A stretch of DNA of 64,000 nt from Axinella damicornis (lineage: Eukaryota; Porifera; Demospongiae; Axinellida; Axinellidae): contig OZ007508.1 of NCBI GenBank assembly GCA_963931865.1, positions 10,600,781 to 10,664,780 of the forward strand, given 5' to 3'. The notes below the pieces were generated by a model. It saw only the letters and a list, made by a program, of their open reading frames with translations, had not been told where the DNA came from and made no database searches. How positions within the stretch are numbered: position 1 is the first letter of the stretch; each line of letters starts with the position of its first letter. This document shows positions 19,776 to 29,940 of this stretch, piece by piece. The translations under genes were made by a program, and so were the position numbers.

Positions 19776-21875
19776 GTTAGTGTTCATACTTGCAGATCTT
19801 TATCTTTTGGTAAGGGTTCCATTGTGGAGATGGCATTATATGCGCAAGGCAAGTCATGCCTCCCCTCCCACTTTGCCATGCTGCAATTTGTCCCCACCCC
19901 CGAATGATTTCTAAAATGGAACATTTTGGATGGTCGCTAGGAGAAATTTAGTTGACTGTCTTACTTGAGGATGCCAGCTGGTACAAACCAGCTTGGTTAG
20001 TTCTTGCTTGTGCATAGACTCGGTCCAGAGCATTCCAATAGACCATCAAAGAGCTTACACAAGGGGCAACCACACTCCTGGTAGCTGTTGCAACCATGGT
20101 TACTGGTGGCACAAGCTAAGTATTGTAGCTCATTCACACGTCACGTAAGGACCATGCTCAGTCGGCAATGGCAGCAGCAAGGTGAGTTTCAGCATGTAAG
20201 TGATGACGGCGATCATGACAGTACCATATGGCTTGGCTTGGATGGTACAGTGGAATGGGATGGACATTTTAACAGATTCCCAGGTACTAATGGATATCCG
20301 TTGGCAATGCTGGACATAGTTTGAAGGCTTGGCTGTAACTTCCTCTGCCTTGCGCTCAAAAAGTTACATAATTATTCATAGCCGGACTTTGATATTCACA
20401 GCATATTCATAGCCGGACTTTGCTTGCTGTTTGTACAGCTGCTGAATGGGTGGGCGGATACTACAAGTCTGGGTGTATATGTATCTAGCGCCCACCCCTA
20501 TCAGCTTACTTAGTGCCAATGACAGCTGCATGCAGCTATTGTTCAGTTCATATAGTAGAGCCTTAGCTAAACACAACAGGCGTAGGCTTATGAGGTGTGA
20601 GCAGGCTTGTGTGGTGTGAGCGTTCTGTAGTATTCACTCAAGAATTATGAATTCTGTTTGTTGAAGCTTAGTTGATAGGACTGTTGCGGGTTTCCTGCCG
20701 GCCAATTGAGTTTTATTTGCTGCGAGGGCTCGACGATGCGAGAACTACAACCTTGAGAAACAGATCAGTAGACGAGCGCGCGGTGCTCCACGGCTTGCAG
20801 AGCTGGAGCGGCTACATATGGAGTCAAACAGTCAGCGCAGTCGACATCTGTTTATATATATACCGCAACTCCACAATAGTCTCGCGTAGCCAGAGGCTAG
20901 GGTACAAGCGAGCAGGGCCTTCAGGGCTTGCAGAGCTAGAACAGCTACATGTGGAGTCGAACGGTGAGTGTAATCGACATGTTTATCTTAGCTCCACACT
21001 CGCAAATTCACACTTGGCTAGAGATCTATCATACTCGTAATCACGTGGCCAGGCTGCGCATGCGGCCGCGGCGTGTGCGCGAGGCAATTATGCGGATACG
21101 TATTCCTAGTAATTATATCCACAGGCACCACGTTAAGGTCAAGATCATGGCTACTGAGGATTTCATGTTGCTTGTCCAAAATCCGTTTCAAATTTTTGGT
21201 GCATGCGCACCAATTGCATGCGCACCGATTGCATGCGCACCGATGAGACTGCGTCTTCACCGTTTATATGGCCTAGCTGTCTTGCCGTAAATGAATGCAC
21301 AATCGTTCGAATGAACTCAGTAATGTCCGTATTCTGTCTGGTCGATAATATGTACTGGTCGATAATTGGCGCAATACACTAATTGTGTGAAAGCCTGGCA
21401 TATTATACACTCTTTCACCACCAATCTGTAGACCTTGAGATCGCGGTGAGCATTTATTATAATTGGATACTTACAGGTCATGGGAATATTGTGAAGTGGT
21501 TTCACAGGCAGAATCTTTTATATACCTTGCTCTTTACGAAACTGGCTGACAAATTGGCCTACGAGCTAGCTTGAGGGAAACGAATGAATTTGTCCCTCCT
21601 TGATGCGCTGGAGGAAGTGCTGTCACATCACATCTTGTTCGAACGTACATGCTGTAGGGTCTGTGCCTGAACTCAGTGTAGAGGCAAAAGCCAGGGCAAA
21701 TCTTTTCCATTATCTGACTCCCCATTCACGTGTTGTAAAGTATACGGTCTCTGTTAATATTATTATTCTTTTGTGGCAACGTCCTGCGGTGCACACAATA
21801 CTTGATTTCCCAGCACGGCATGCACGCTTGTGCACCATGGGAACTATCTATAGCCTCGTTCCCAGGCCCCGTCCG
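19776..21875. other. No exon recognised; repeat fragments
   Basis: It contains a reverse fragment of the CACTCCTGGTA repeat (20062-20235). A short exon-like phrase is duplicated at 20782-20835 and 20915-20965 (LAELERLHMESN and LAELEQLHVESNGE, the second before a GTGAGT). At 21200-21245 GCATGCGCACCGATT repeats three times. The expected cullin-1 continuation is absent. Confidence 0.45.
20062..20235 (-). repeat. CACTCCTGGTA family fragment
   Basis: A reverse-orientation piece beginning GGGGCAACCACACTCCTGGT and continuing with CTCAGTCGGCAATGGCAGCA and GGTGAGTTTCAGCATGTAAG, homologous to the right half of the full copies. Confidence 0.6.
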
Positions 21876-21879
21876 AAAA

Positions 21880-22460
21880 TGAGAGTGAGGGATACACTGG
21901 AGAGTAGCCACATGTACTGAGGGTGAGGGAGTAGCTACATGTCCTGAGGGTGAGGGAGTAGCCACATGTCCTGAGGGTGAGGGACTGTCGTGAGAGTGAG
22001 GGATACACTGGGGAGTAGCCACATGTCCTGAGGGTGAGGGAGTAGCTACATGTCCTGAGGGTGAGGGAGTAGCTACATGTCCTGAGGGTGAGGGAGTAGC
22101 CACATGTCCTGAGGGTGAGGGAGTAGCTACATGTCCTGAGGGTGAGGGAGTAGCCACATGTCCTGAGGGTGAGGGAGTAGCCACATGTCCTGAGGGTGAG
22201 GGAGTAGCCACATGTCCTGAGGGTGAGGGATACACTGGGGAGTAGCCACATGTCCTGAGGGTGAGGGAGTACATGTAGCTACATGTCCTGAGGGTGAGGG
22301 AGTAGCCACATGTCCTAGGGATACACTGGGGAGTAGCCACATGTCCTGAGGGTGAGGGAGTAGCCACATGTCCTGAGGGTGAGGGAGTAGCCACATGTCC
22401 TGAGGGTGAGGGAGTAGCTACCTGTCCTGAGAGTGAGGGATACACTGGGGAGTACCTACT
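21880..22460. repeat. 27-bp minisatellite, about 18 units
   Basis: The unit is GAGTAGCCACATGTCCTGAG plus GGTGAGG, with A/C-T variants (CCACATGT or CTACATGT) and occasional units carrying GATACACTGGGGAGTAG. The 27-bp period is a multiple of three, so all minus-strand frames stay open and produce SPSGHVATP-type peptide repeats. Nothing suggests this is translated. Confidence 0.9.
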
Positions 22461-22462
22461 GA

Positions 22463-23083
22463 TTACCCTCCTGGTAGGGGAAAAATTGTGCCGCGTAAAA
22501 AAATAATTAACGTTTGACTACTTACGAATGGCCTGCAAAGATTCTGACTACACCGTCATGATCGCTATCATGCACTGTCCTCACCGTGCAATTTTTGTGC
22601 TGAAACTCACCTTGGTGGTGGAGATATGAGCGCTTTTGTCTCGCCGTTGGCTGCCATTGCTTGAGCGCTCCATCAACTTCAGGTGGCAGTACCGTTCTTA
22701 GGAAAGGCACACAAACATTCTGACCACACGGCCGTGATCGCTGTCGTTCACTGACGCTTACATGCCGAAACTCACCGTGCTGGCTAAGTTCTGAGTGCTG
22801 TAATAATGTCTTGTCTTCCTTTTGGTCGCCATTGCTCGCGATCGCCTCGTGGCATGTGCGTTAATTGGAACGAATTGCTACGGCGAGTCGCAACCAGGGC
22901 TGCAACGAGGCTATGAATGGTTTTATTCGGTACTTGAGAGCACTAAATAATTTCTGATCTTCCCTATATAGACTATAGCTATCATGGTATTCAAGTGATG
23001 TGTGATAATTGGAACAAGCTGTCACACTTGGCTCAGTTGTGCTACCGTTTAACCTCGCCTACCAGGAGTGCGGTTGCCCCTCG
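22463..23083 (+). repeat. CACTCCTGGTA family copy 2 with an internal insertion
   Basis: It has the same order of blocks as the copy at 8718 (GTGCCGCG, GATTCTGACTACACC, GCCATTGCTTGAG, GATTGGAACGAATTGC). About 170 bp of unrelated sequence (about 22900-23055) sits before the terminal ACCAGGAGTGCGGTTGCCC. Confidence 0.7.
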
Positions 23084-23156
23084 TACTGGTGAAGATTTTA
23101 ATATTTGTGACTAATTATAAGTATCATGTAATCTCATTACACATCTCGCTGTGTAG

Positions 23157-23270
23157 GTGCTTGGACTGAGGGGAGTGTTGGACCTGATAGGTGTCAGGAA
23201 ACTGTGGGTAGCTATGACGTCATCCCCCTCCCAGGGAGGTGTTGCTGCAGATGTTCAGTGCTCTTCACAG
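23157..23270 (+). CDS. Possible exon, unrecognised
   Basis: A GCTGTGTAG acceptor and a CACAG/GTGGGT donor frame exactly 38 codons without a stop: VLGLRGVLDLIGVRKLWVAM, then SSPSQGGVAADVQCSSQ. The hydrophobic pattern is protein-like. No family was recognised and no neighbouring exon could be linked. Confidence 0.3.
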
Positions 23271-24225
23271 GTGGGTGAGGCTTAGTCTAGTGCCCTCCAA
23301 GGGGGGCGTGGCTCAGCAAATTCCAAAAGTAGGGAAACTAGTCTTGTGTTGCATACCAAATCGTAGCAATCGTAATTCTTAGCAATTACATGTTGGACAT
23401 CGACTGTACTTGGCAAGAAAATTACTTTACATCTCAACAACTGATGTGTTTATTTCTCTAGCCCATCTGCAAAGTTGACTGTAGGTGCACACACACTGGC
23501 CAAGCATCGTCACCGTGATGACTCACTGCAGTATTGGGGAAAGTGCTCCGGATGTAAGTCCTACGTACGTACATGTACATGTGTTGGAGACCTGCACATA
23601 GCGAAATTATTCAGGATGGTGCTACTGTATCCACCAAATAACCTATTGCGGTATTCTCATCTGAATGTCTGTCGCTTGCAGTACTACTCAAAGGGAATAA
23701 ACACAGCCTCGTTCCCAGGCACTTTGAGTACCTGGGAACAATTAAGGCTATGCAAGGAAGTGAGTGTGCAAGTGACAAACCCTAGGATGAGGTCTCAGTA
23801 TGAGGCCACCAACCTAATGCAAGGTCTGGCTGGGTCTGACCTAAAGCAAGGTCCTGGGTAGGCCGTCTGTATTTGGTGGACTGCACTTGGATCTAGACAG
23901 TGGGACTGGACTACCAGTACAGAAAGTTGCGCTCATCATTTCCGAAAGCCTGAACAGTTCTGAAGAGTACTCACCCAGGTCCTGATCCGACACTATGACA
24001 GCAACACTGAGTGTTTATGGAGGGTATTTCCCTGCTTTCAGTTCCCAGTAACAACTCTGGAGCTAGGGGACTTACCCCCAGTACCAGCCAACTTTTGGTT
24101 GGGGGGGAGGGGTTCCTCTTACTGATTGAGGAGTTGGACGTAGGGAGTTTTCCCCTATAATTATAGCAAGTTCACTTGGGTTTAGCTATTTGGATAAAAT
24201 TGTTTGGTCTTTCTTCTTTATACAG

Positions 24226-24326
24226 ATGCTGCTGTGCTTGTATCTGCGAATAATGCAGGGGCTTATGATGCACTGAATCGTAATGAGTTGCTGAAACTGA
24301 TCGTGTTTATAAGCAGTGTGAATTAA
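24226..24326 (+). CDS. Exon-like cassette 1 (paralogue at 32094), unrecognised
   Basis: After a TTTATACAG acceptor it reads DAAVLVSANNAGAYDALNRN, then ELLKLIVFISSVN and a stop. The segment at 32094 encodes a related peptide (LLVSANNVAAYDELKKLPKL) behind the same intron end (ATCTTTCTTCT..ACAG). Upstream blocks CCAGTAACAA and CTGGAGCTAGG are also shared. The two are paralogous terminal-exon-like cassettes of unknown function. Confidence 0.35.
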
Positions 24327-24689
24327 CTTCAGAACTTGAAGGACCGTGAGCGCAGCACAGGTGAATTCAGTACTACTACTATGTTACACGTGGCTGACCG
24401 TAAAAATTATCTGTTGTACTAAGTTAATAAATTTCGTGCGTTGAATTTTCGTGGTTGCAGGCAACTACGAAATATTAACAACATAAATTTCCCGATCTAC
24501 GGTATTTGCCTGTTGACACACTGCAAAGTCTTTCATCAGTACGGCAGCATGCGCCAAGATTTGATCTAATCTCAGAGCTATAGCTAGCTACCAAGCAAAT
24601 CTTGTTAGTTTGACGATACCATCCAATCAGTCTTGCGAGCTAACCGCTGAGACAATTTTACGTCTTGTTGAACATGGCTGACATAATGT

Positions 24690-24935
24690 CAGACCAACAC
24701 CAGTATTGGTCAGACATGATCTGACACTAACAAATTGCCGGGCAGGAAGCAAGGCTTATTATGATCTTTCGGTGAGGGTGGTAATCTGAGGGAATGTATG
24801 TAGGTATGTATGTTTGTGAAGTGTTCATGTGTCTGAAAATGTTCATTATTGTGGCCCAGGTAGCAATACAAAAGTGATTATGGGTTTTGGTTTCACCGCT
24901 TCATGAATAATATTATACCTACACTGACTGTGAAT
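24690..24935 (+). repeat. Dispersed repeat with empty insertion site
   Basis: It starts ATGTCAGACCAACACCAGTA..GGTCAGACATGATCTGACAC and runs through GAATGTATGTAGGTATGTAT to CGCTTCATGAATAATATTAT. The copy at 28127-29060 is the same sequence, but interrupted by 619 bp at CTTCATGAA/TAATATT. This copy is therefore the unoccupied state. Confidence 0.8.
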
Positions 24936-24939
24936 GAAC

Positions 24940-25519
24940 TACCGTACAGCCGGAAAATTTGGCGGGGAATTTAATTTGGCGGTTTGGCGGATTATGAACG
25001 CACCGCCAAATTAAATTCCGCCAATATTTTGTCATGACATGTTGTGGGCGGGGTCTCGTAGCGACGCTCGAGCTAGCTCTCGCCGCAAGCACTCATAATA
25101 CTATTGTACCTCTGTCACTGATCTGCCAGAAATAGCGAGCAAACAGCTGATCGGCCAGAAATAGTGAGCAAGCAGTTGATATCTTCCTGGGTTCATGGCC
25201 GACGACGATGGTGCTCCTTCGCATCACTGCTACTGCGTACCACTCCCACGGCAGTTCCTCTCCTACACTCGCATCCCAGAGTTTTTGTAGACGTGATACC
25301 TCGAACACAGTACCACAAACTCGGACTCCATCGCAGCGTACCGACACAAGATCTCGATCTCACCGAGCGCTCCGCGGGCGGCTGTGCGGTTAGTATGACG
25401 TCATTCTCGCTCTGCAAATTTCCAAATCCGCCAAATTTTAATCCACCAAATGCAATTCACAGCCTTTTAGAGCCAATCAGCCAAATTTAATTCCCGCCAA
25501 ATTTTCCGGCCATACGGTA
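24940..25519. mobile_element. TIR element, TACCGTA..GCCGGAAAATTTGGCG ends
   Basis: The ends TACCGTACAGCCGGAAAATT and AATTTTCCGGCCATACGGTA are inverted and continue as AATTTAATTTGGCGG-type arms. The left flank TGAATGAAC and right flank TGAATGCCA share six bases, a doubtful duplication. Inside, a 32-codon frame begins MADDDGAPSHHCYC. No transposase was recognised. Confidence 0.65.
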
Positions 25520-25595
25520 TGAATGCCAACTGCACTCTGGCTTTAGGTTTGTAGCCTCATAACCAAACCTTACATTAGGTTGGTAGCCTCATACC

Positions 25596-26182
25596 TAGCC
25601 TCGAACCCAGGCGCAGAGTGCCTGGTATCCACTGTTTGCGCATGCGCTTAATTTCCCGGAATCCCGAATAAGACCGCATCATTCCCATGGCTTTTTGACG
25701 TGAGATACGTGTTCGTACCGTACTACGATCGTATTTTGTCAATAATGGCGACTTTATTCAAGATCTAGACGAGGCTGATTCGTACATTCAGCGACTTTAA
25801 CTTAGGTGTGCAGCGATGACACTCGAACCCCAGCAGAGGGCATCTTTGAAGTGAGTATACGAAGAGACTGTCTACGCACTGGTTTTGGTAAGTCATTCTG
25901 TCATGCCGTTCGTTTGATGTGAAGCTTGCCCGAGATGACAGCGTAGTCATTGTAGTCTCATCCCTCATGGTATTGATGACAGACCAAGTTCAAGTCAAAG
26001 CTGCGATCATGTCTTCGTGGTTTCATTGTGTTGTATACTGTAGACGTCATTGTTCACACTCGGAAGTTTTGCTGACGTCATCTGCATAAATCCAAGTGGT
26101 TGTATGTAATAATTAAGCGCATGTGCAAACAGTGGATACCAGGTGCTCTTTTCCCCCTCCTCCGTGCCTGGGTTCGAAGCTA
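25596..26182. mobile_element. MULE-like TIR element, 587 bp, 9-bp TSD
   Basis: The inverted ends TAGCCTCGAACCCAGGCGCA and GTGCCTGGGTTCGAAGCTA continue into a second arm block, TGGTATCCACTGTTTGCGCA. CCTCATACC flanks both sides (25587-25595 and 26183-26191). One caveat is that the surroundings are a local repeat of GGTTGGTAGCCTCATACC, which could supply the same bases by chance. The right-hand end of the window (63755 onward) starts a related copy. Confidence 0.75.
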
Positions 26183-27110
26183 CCTCATACCCAGACCTTT
26201 CGTTAGGTTGGTAGCCTCATACCCCGATAGGTTGGTGTCCTCATACCCAGACCTTACAGTACGTTGGTAGCCTATACTAAGATGTTCTCACCCCAGCATT
26301 TGCCACTTGCAGTTCGGTAGCACACTCACTTCCTTGCATAGCCTCATTTCCGTGTACTCGAGGTGCCTGGGAATGAGGCTATTATTTGTGTTTATTCTCC
26401 TTGAGTAGTACTGCAAGCGACTGACATTCAGATGAGAATGCCAACAGTAATACAGTAGCGTCCCTCCTCAACACAAGTATAGGAAGTGCAATGTTTTGTT
26501 GCCCTCCAACTGCCAAACTAAACAAGCTTTGGTCTTCAAGTTGGGTTTAGGTAGGGTATTCATGCATGCCCCTTAGTGGTATATGTTGATTCTTGGGTCC
26601 TTGGCCTAGAGTTAGGGTTGGGTTGCGTTCCGATGTCATATTGTGGTCTCTGCCCCTGGGTTTGTATAATATTATATGATCTTTGTGTGGCGACCCTACT
26701 ATTGCCTGGGTGATATCCCAGGGTTTCAATTTAGCTAGGTGGTTAGAGATGTTTGATTAGTGTGCATATAGGTGGGAAAACCCGTAGAGAGCCATGCTGT
26801 TACTGAAAAGGGATGACTTGCATGTATGAATTAGGTCAGGGGTGTGATAGGCTTCACACTCACCAGTTGCACATTGTTAGCACTACATGTGTCTGTCCTT
26901 GTTAGTCCTTAATTTAGGAGTCAACAAGTAGGCCTGATCAGCACATTGAGCGTAATCATTACCTGTATCCTTCATTAGCTACATGTACCAGTATCTGTGG
27001 TGAAATTGGTGTCAAAGGTGCCCAGAGTGTCTAGGGTGCCTCAGGCTGCCTCAGGTGGTGCCTATAGAGTGAGAGCTACACTGAGCATATGAAGCGTACC
27101 CAGGCTGCAA
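26183..27110. other. No gene recognised
   Basis: It includes three GTTGGTAGCCTCATACC-type repeats (26200-26270) and a stretch at 26395-26450 that is the inverse of 23645-23705 (CTTGAGTAGTACTGCAAGCG), each beside a CCTGGGAA..GAGGCT end. Confidence 0.4.
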
Positions 27111-27113
27111 GCC

Positions 27114-27265
27114 ATGACTCCAAAGGGCTTCCGAGTGACAAACGTGAAAGAGCCCAGCTATGATGCAACCTTCTCGTCGAGCGAAAAGACAGCACTATTT
27201 GGAGCTAAGTTTGTATCACAGCTATCCCTTAGCGGTTTTGCTTTGAACCAGGATATGTTTTACAG
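27114..27265 (+). CDS. Possible exon, unrecognised
   Basis: An ATG opens MTPKGFRVTNVKEPSYDATF, then SSSEKTALFGAKF and SGFALNQDMFY up to CAG/GTAGGA. The composition is convincing for a protein and the donor is good. No family was recognised. It may be a first coding exon; the partner exons were not found. Confidence 0.3.
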
Positions 27266-27359
27266 GTAGGACCCACCTCTTCTCTGGTCAGTTTTCTAGC
27301 TTCTCTGTGGCTGTGGATGGGAATGTAAATAAGCCATTGCATCAAGAATCCGTGGGTTA

Positions 27360-27395
27360 CAACGCGGCTACCAGGAGTGCAGTTGCCCCTCGAAT
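27360..27395 (+). repeat. CACTCCTGGTA family terminal fragment
   Basis: Only the right terminus is present (CGGCTACCAGGAGTGCAGTT). Confidence 0.6.
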
Positions 27396-27574
27396 TCAGT
27401 ACAAGAAAAATCCTATTAGCTTGCTCAATAAGGTAAGAGTTTAGCTGCCACTCAGAAGAGTCTTAAAAGTATGGGCTTTTCAAATTTTCAATTTAGTGAG
27501 GAGGGCATGAGTACGCTGCATGGGCAGTGTGATCAGCTGTGAGGAGGTTGTTTCTGGATATATCCCATCCGGAC

Positions 27575-27683
27575 ATTACATGCAATGATATGTAATGCCA
27601 TGATTAGTTACATTCAATAATGTAATGCCGTACATCATTGAATGTAACTAATCATGGCATTACATCATTGCATGTGATGTCCA
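27575..27683. repeat. Long hairpin (foldback)
   Basis: Two arms of about 50 bp, GGACATTACATGCAATGATA..TGATTAGTTACATTC and its inverse, are separated by only about 13 bp. This is strong hairpin potential and probably a small foldback transposon. Confidence 0.75.
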
Positions 27684-28075
27684 CTGTCTCCACTGTCATC
27701 ATATTGTCTCCACTGTCACTGCTGTCACCACTAGTACTGTCACCACTGTCACCATGCACATGTCACTACTGTCTCCACTGTCACTACTGTCTCCACTGTC
27801 ACTAGATGTGGCAGTGGTGACAGTGGAGGCAGTGGAGACAGCAGTGACAGTGGAGACAGCAGTGACAGTGGAGACAGCAGTGACAGTGGAGACAGCAGTG
27901 ACAGTGGAGACAGCAGTGACAGTGGAGACAGCAGTGACAGTAGAGACAGTAGTGACAGTGGACAGTGGAGACAGCAGTGACAGTAGAGACAGCAGTGACA
28001 GTGGAGACAGTAGTGACAGTGGACAGTGGAGACAGCAGTGACAGTGGTGACAGCAGTGACAGTGGAGACAGTAAA
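27684..28075. repeat. 18-bp minisatellite with inverted left arm
   Basis: The right part (27810-28075) is a tandem array of CAGTGACAGTGGAGACAG. The left part (27684-27805) holds the same motif inverted (CTGTCTCCACTGTCACT). The two halves can pair. The array codes for TVETAV or SSDSGD-type peptides in different frames, which is not evidence of a gene. Confidence 0.88.
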
Positions 28076-28126
28076 TTATAGTTACCAAAACTTAATTTAG
28101 GAGTGCACAATATAATTTTTAAAAGC

Positions 28127-29060
28127 TGGTCTGACATAATGTCAGACCAACACCGGTATTGGTCGGACATGATCTGACACTAACAAATTTGCCGGGCGGG
28201 AAGCTAGGCTTATGATCTTTCACTGTGGGGTGGTAATCTGAGGGAATGTATGTAGGTATGTATGTATGTCTGTGAAGTGCACATGTGTCTGAAATGTTCA
28301 TTTACTGTGGCCCCACAGTGAAGTCACTGTCACAATACCTGTGAAACCATCGTAGAGGTAGCACTACAAACGTTATTATGGGTTTTGGTATCGCCGCTTC
28401 ATGAACTAGAGGTGTTCATAGAACACATACCCCGCGCGGAACGGATACAGTGGAACTACAATCGACGTGACATCTCTGCCGATGCACATCGAACAGGTGG
28501 TATCGCGTATAACTGTTCGTGTATGGCCATATCCAAGGTGTGGGAGTGACCGCTTACCGTATATATTAATATTGTGAAGCTGATGAGGTGGGGCCAAATG
28601 TTACGAATGATAGGAAATAGCTAGAAAAAAACAGCCGAAACAATAGCCACGATGTCTGTGAAGTACATAAATCGTGAGAAAACACTGTTTCCTAGCGGTC
28701 ATCTCGAAGCGTGAAATTTCCAGATGCACTGTGTGTCCTGTTCTTGATGGGACTCTGAGGCCACGAAGAGGTGGAGCCAACGTTATGAATAGTTATGAAA
28801 AGTAGGAAATAGCCGAAACACAGCGAAACGAAGCGCCTTGACTTCAGTCAGGTACACATAGAGCAGTTTTTTGCTATTTGCTATTGTTTGACTCCCCTTC
28901 GATGGTTTATGAGGGTCTATGTGGCGAGCTTTCAATTTTTTTCGCATGACAGACTGACTGACAGACTGACTGACAGACAAAACCGATTGCTTAACCCCGC
29001 TTCGCGCATGCGCGCGCTGGGTAATAATATTATACCTCAAGGTACGGACTGTGAATACAT
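28127..29060 (+). repeat. Dispersed repeat, occupied copy
   Basis: It matches 24690-24935 outside the 619-bp insertion at 28406-29024. Confidence 0.75.
28406..29024 (+). mobile_element. 619-bp insertion defined by an empty site
   Basis: Comparison with 24690-24935 gives exact borders: CTTCATGAA / CTAGAGGTGTTCATAG ... CGCGCGCTGGGTAA / TAATATTATACC. Near its 3' end it has tandem GACTGACA units, then ACCGATTGCTTAACCCCGC and a CGCATGCGCGC block. Related pieces occur at 16903-17305 and 49846-49919. No coding capacity was recognised. The target is AT-rich, and any duplication would be only 2-3 bp. Confidence 0.75.
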
Positions 29061-29343
29061 GTACATAATAAGAACTATGAATACATAAAGTAGGTATGCG
29101 CTATGTTCACTGTGTGGCTTCCCACTGCTTATTCAATTGACCGGCCAATATGTCAGCGCAGAACAGTCAGTGGACGGCCGTATCAGCGCTTCGCCCGGAA
29201 TATGGCCGATGGCCAACTGTTATAATGTGCTCTGGTCCGCCGCAGTGGATGTCATGCGAGCCAGGCTCCCAACACCATAAATGGCATTTTTAAGTGCTGG
29301 ATCGTTAGTCCATTGTATCTCTCCAGTTGCCACAAGTACTTGA

Positions 29344-29940
29344 CTATAGCCCCCACACTGTCCTCCTTGTGCATGGCAAAATAAGGGAAGCCTCGGAAGC
29401 AAAACGTTTCCTCTCTGCTAAGTAGCCAGTACGACACTTCACCGCTCCTTCCCGAAGTTTGCACTTTATATTATACTCTGGCATTTTCAATAGTGCTAAT
29501 ATCCTTTGCAAGATTGCAACAGCGTACCTGCTGTCCTGGTCCGCACTCAGCTTGCAAGGGGCTCTGATTAGCCCCTTAAGGTGATCATTGTCTTCAGGAG
29601 GGATAACGGCATCATCCACCCTCAGGTGGGCAAAACAATCACAACTTGGGTGTTCTCCCACCTGCAACTGTTCAAAGGCTATGTGTATCCACTCATAGCA
29701 CACATACCCGTCACACATCCCCCACTTCACTAATCCTTTCAGAAACAATGCTAGCAGCTGCATTTCTTCATTTGGAATCGGGTTGACCTAAGTTGTGTCT
29801 GACAGATTTTCAATTAATCCCACAAATCGTCTCAACGTTTGCTGATTAAATTCCAGGGATGCACCAGCTAACCCTATCACTCTCTGGTCCAGCAAGTGTA
29901 CAGTAGATGAGGAGGCTTGAGGGAGAGGTGATGGAACCAT
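29344..29940 (-). pseudogene. Unrecognised ORF with one in-frame stop
   Basis: On the minus strand a frame opens near 29940 with MVPSPLPQASSSTVHLLDQR and continues ASLEFNQQTLRRFVGLIENL to a TAG. Without a break it then continues VNPIPNEEMQLLALFLKGLV, FEQLQVGEHPSCDCFAHL and AVAILQRILALLKMPEYN. Apart from the single stop it is about 199 codons. Further coding-like sequence follows in another frame (KNAIYGVGSLARMT, about 29260). The composition is protein-like. I do not recognise it; a TE-borne gene is possible. Confidence 0.4.

Noticed and set aside
21726..22445. 239-codon protein with SPSGHVATP repeats
   Set aside because: Open only because a 27-bp minisatellite lacks stops in all frames; no start context, domain or splice support.
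27699..28088. Repetitive Ser/Thr/Val-rich proteins on both strands
   Set aside because: Translations of an 18-bp minisatellite.
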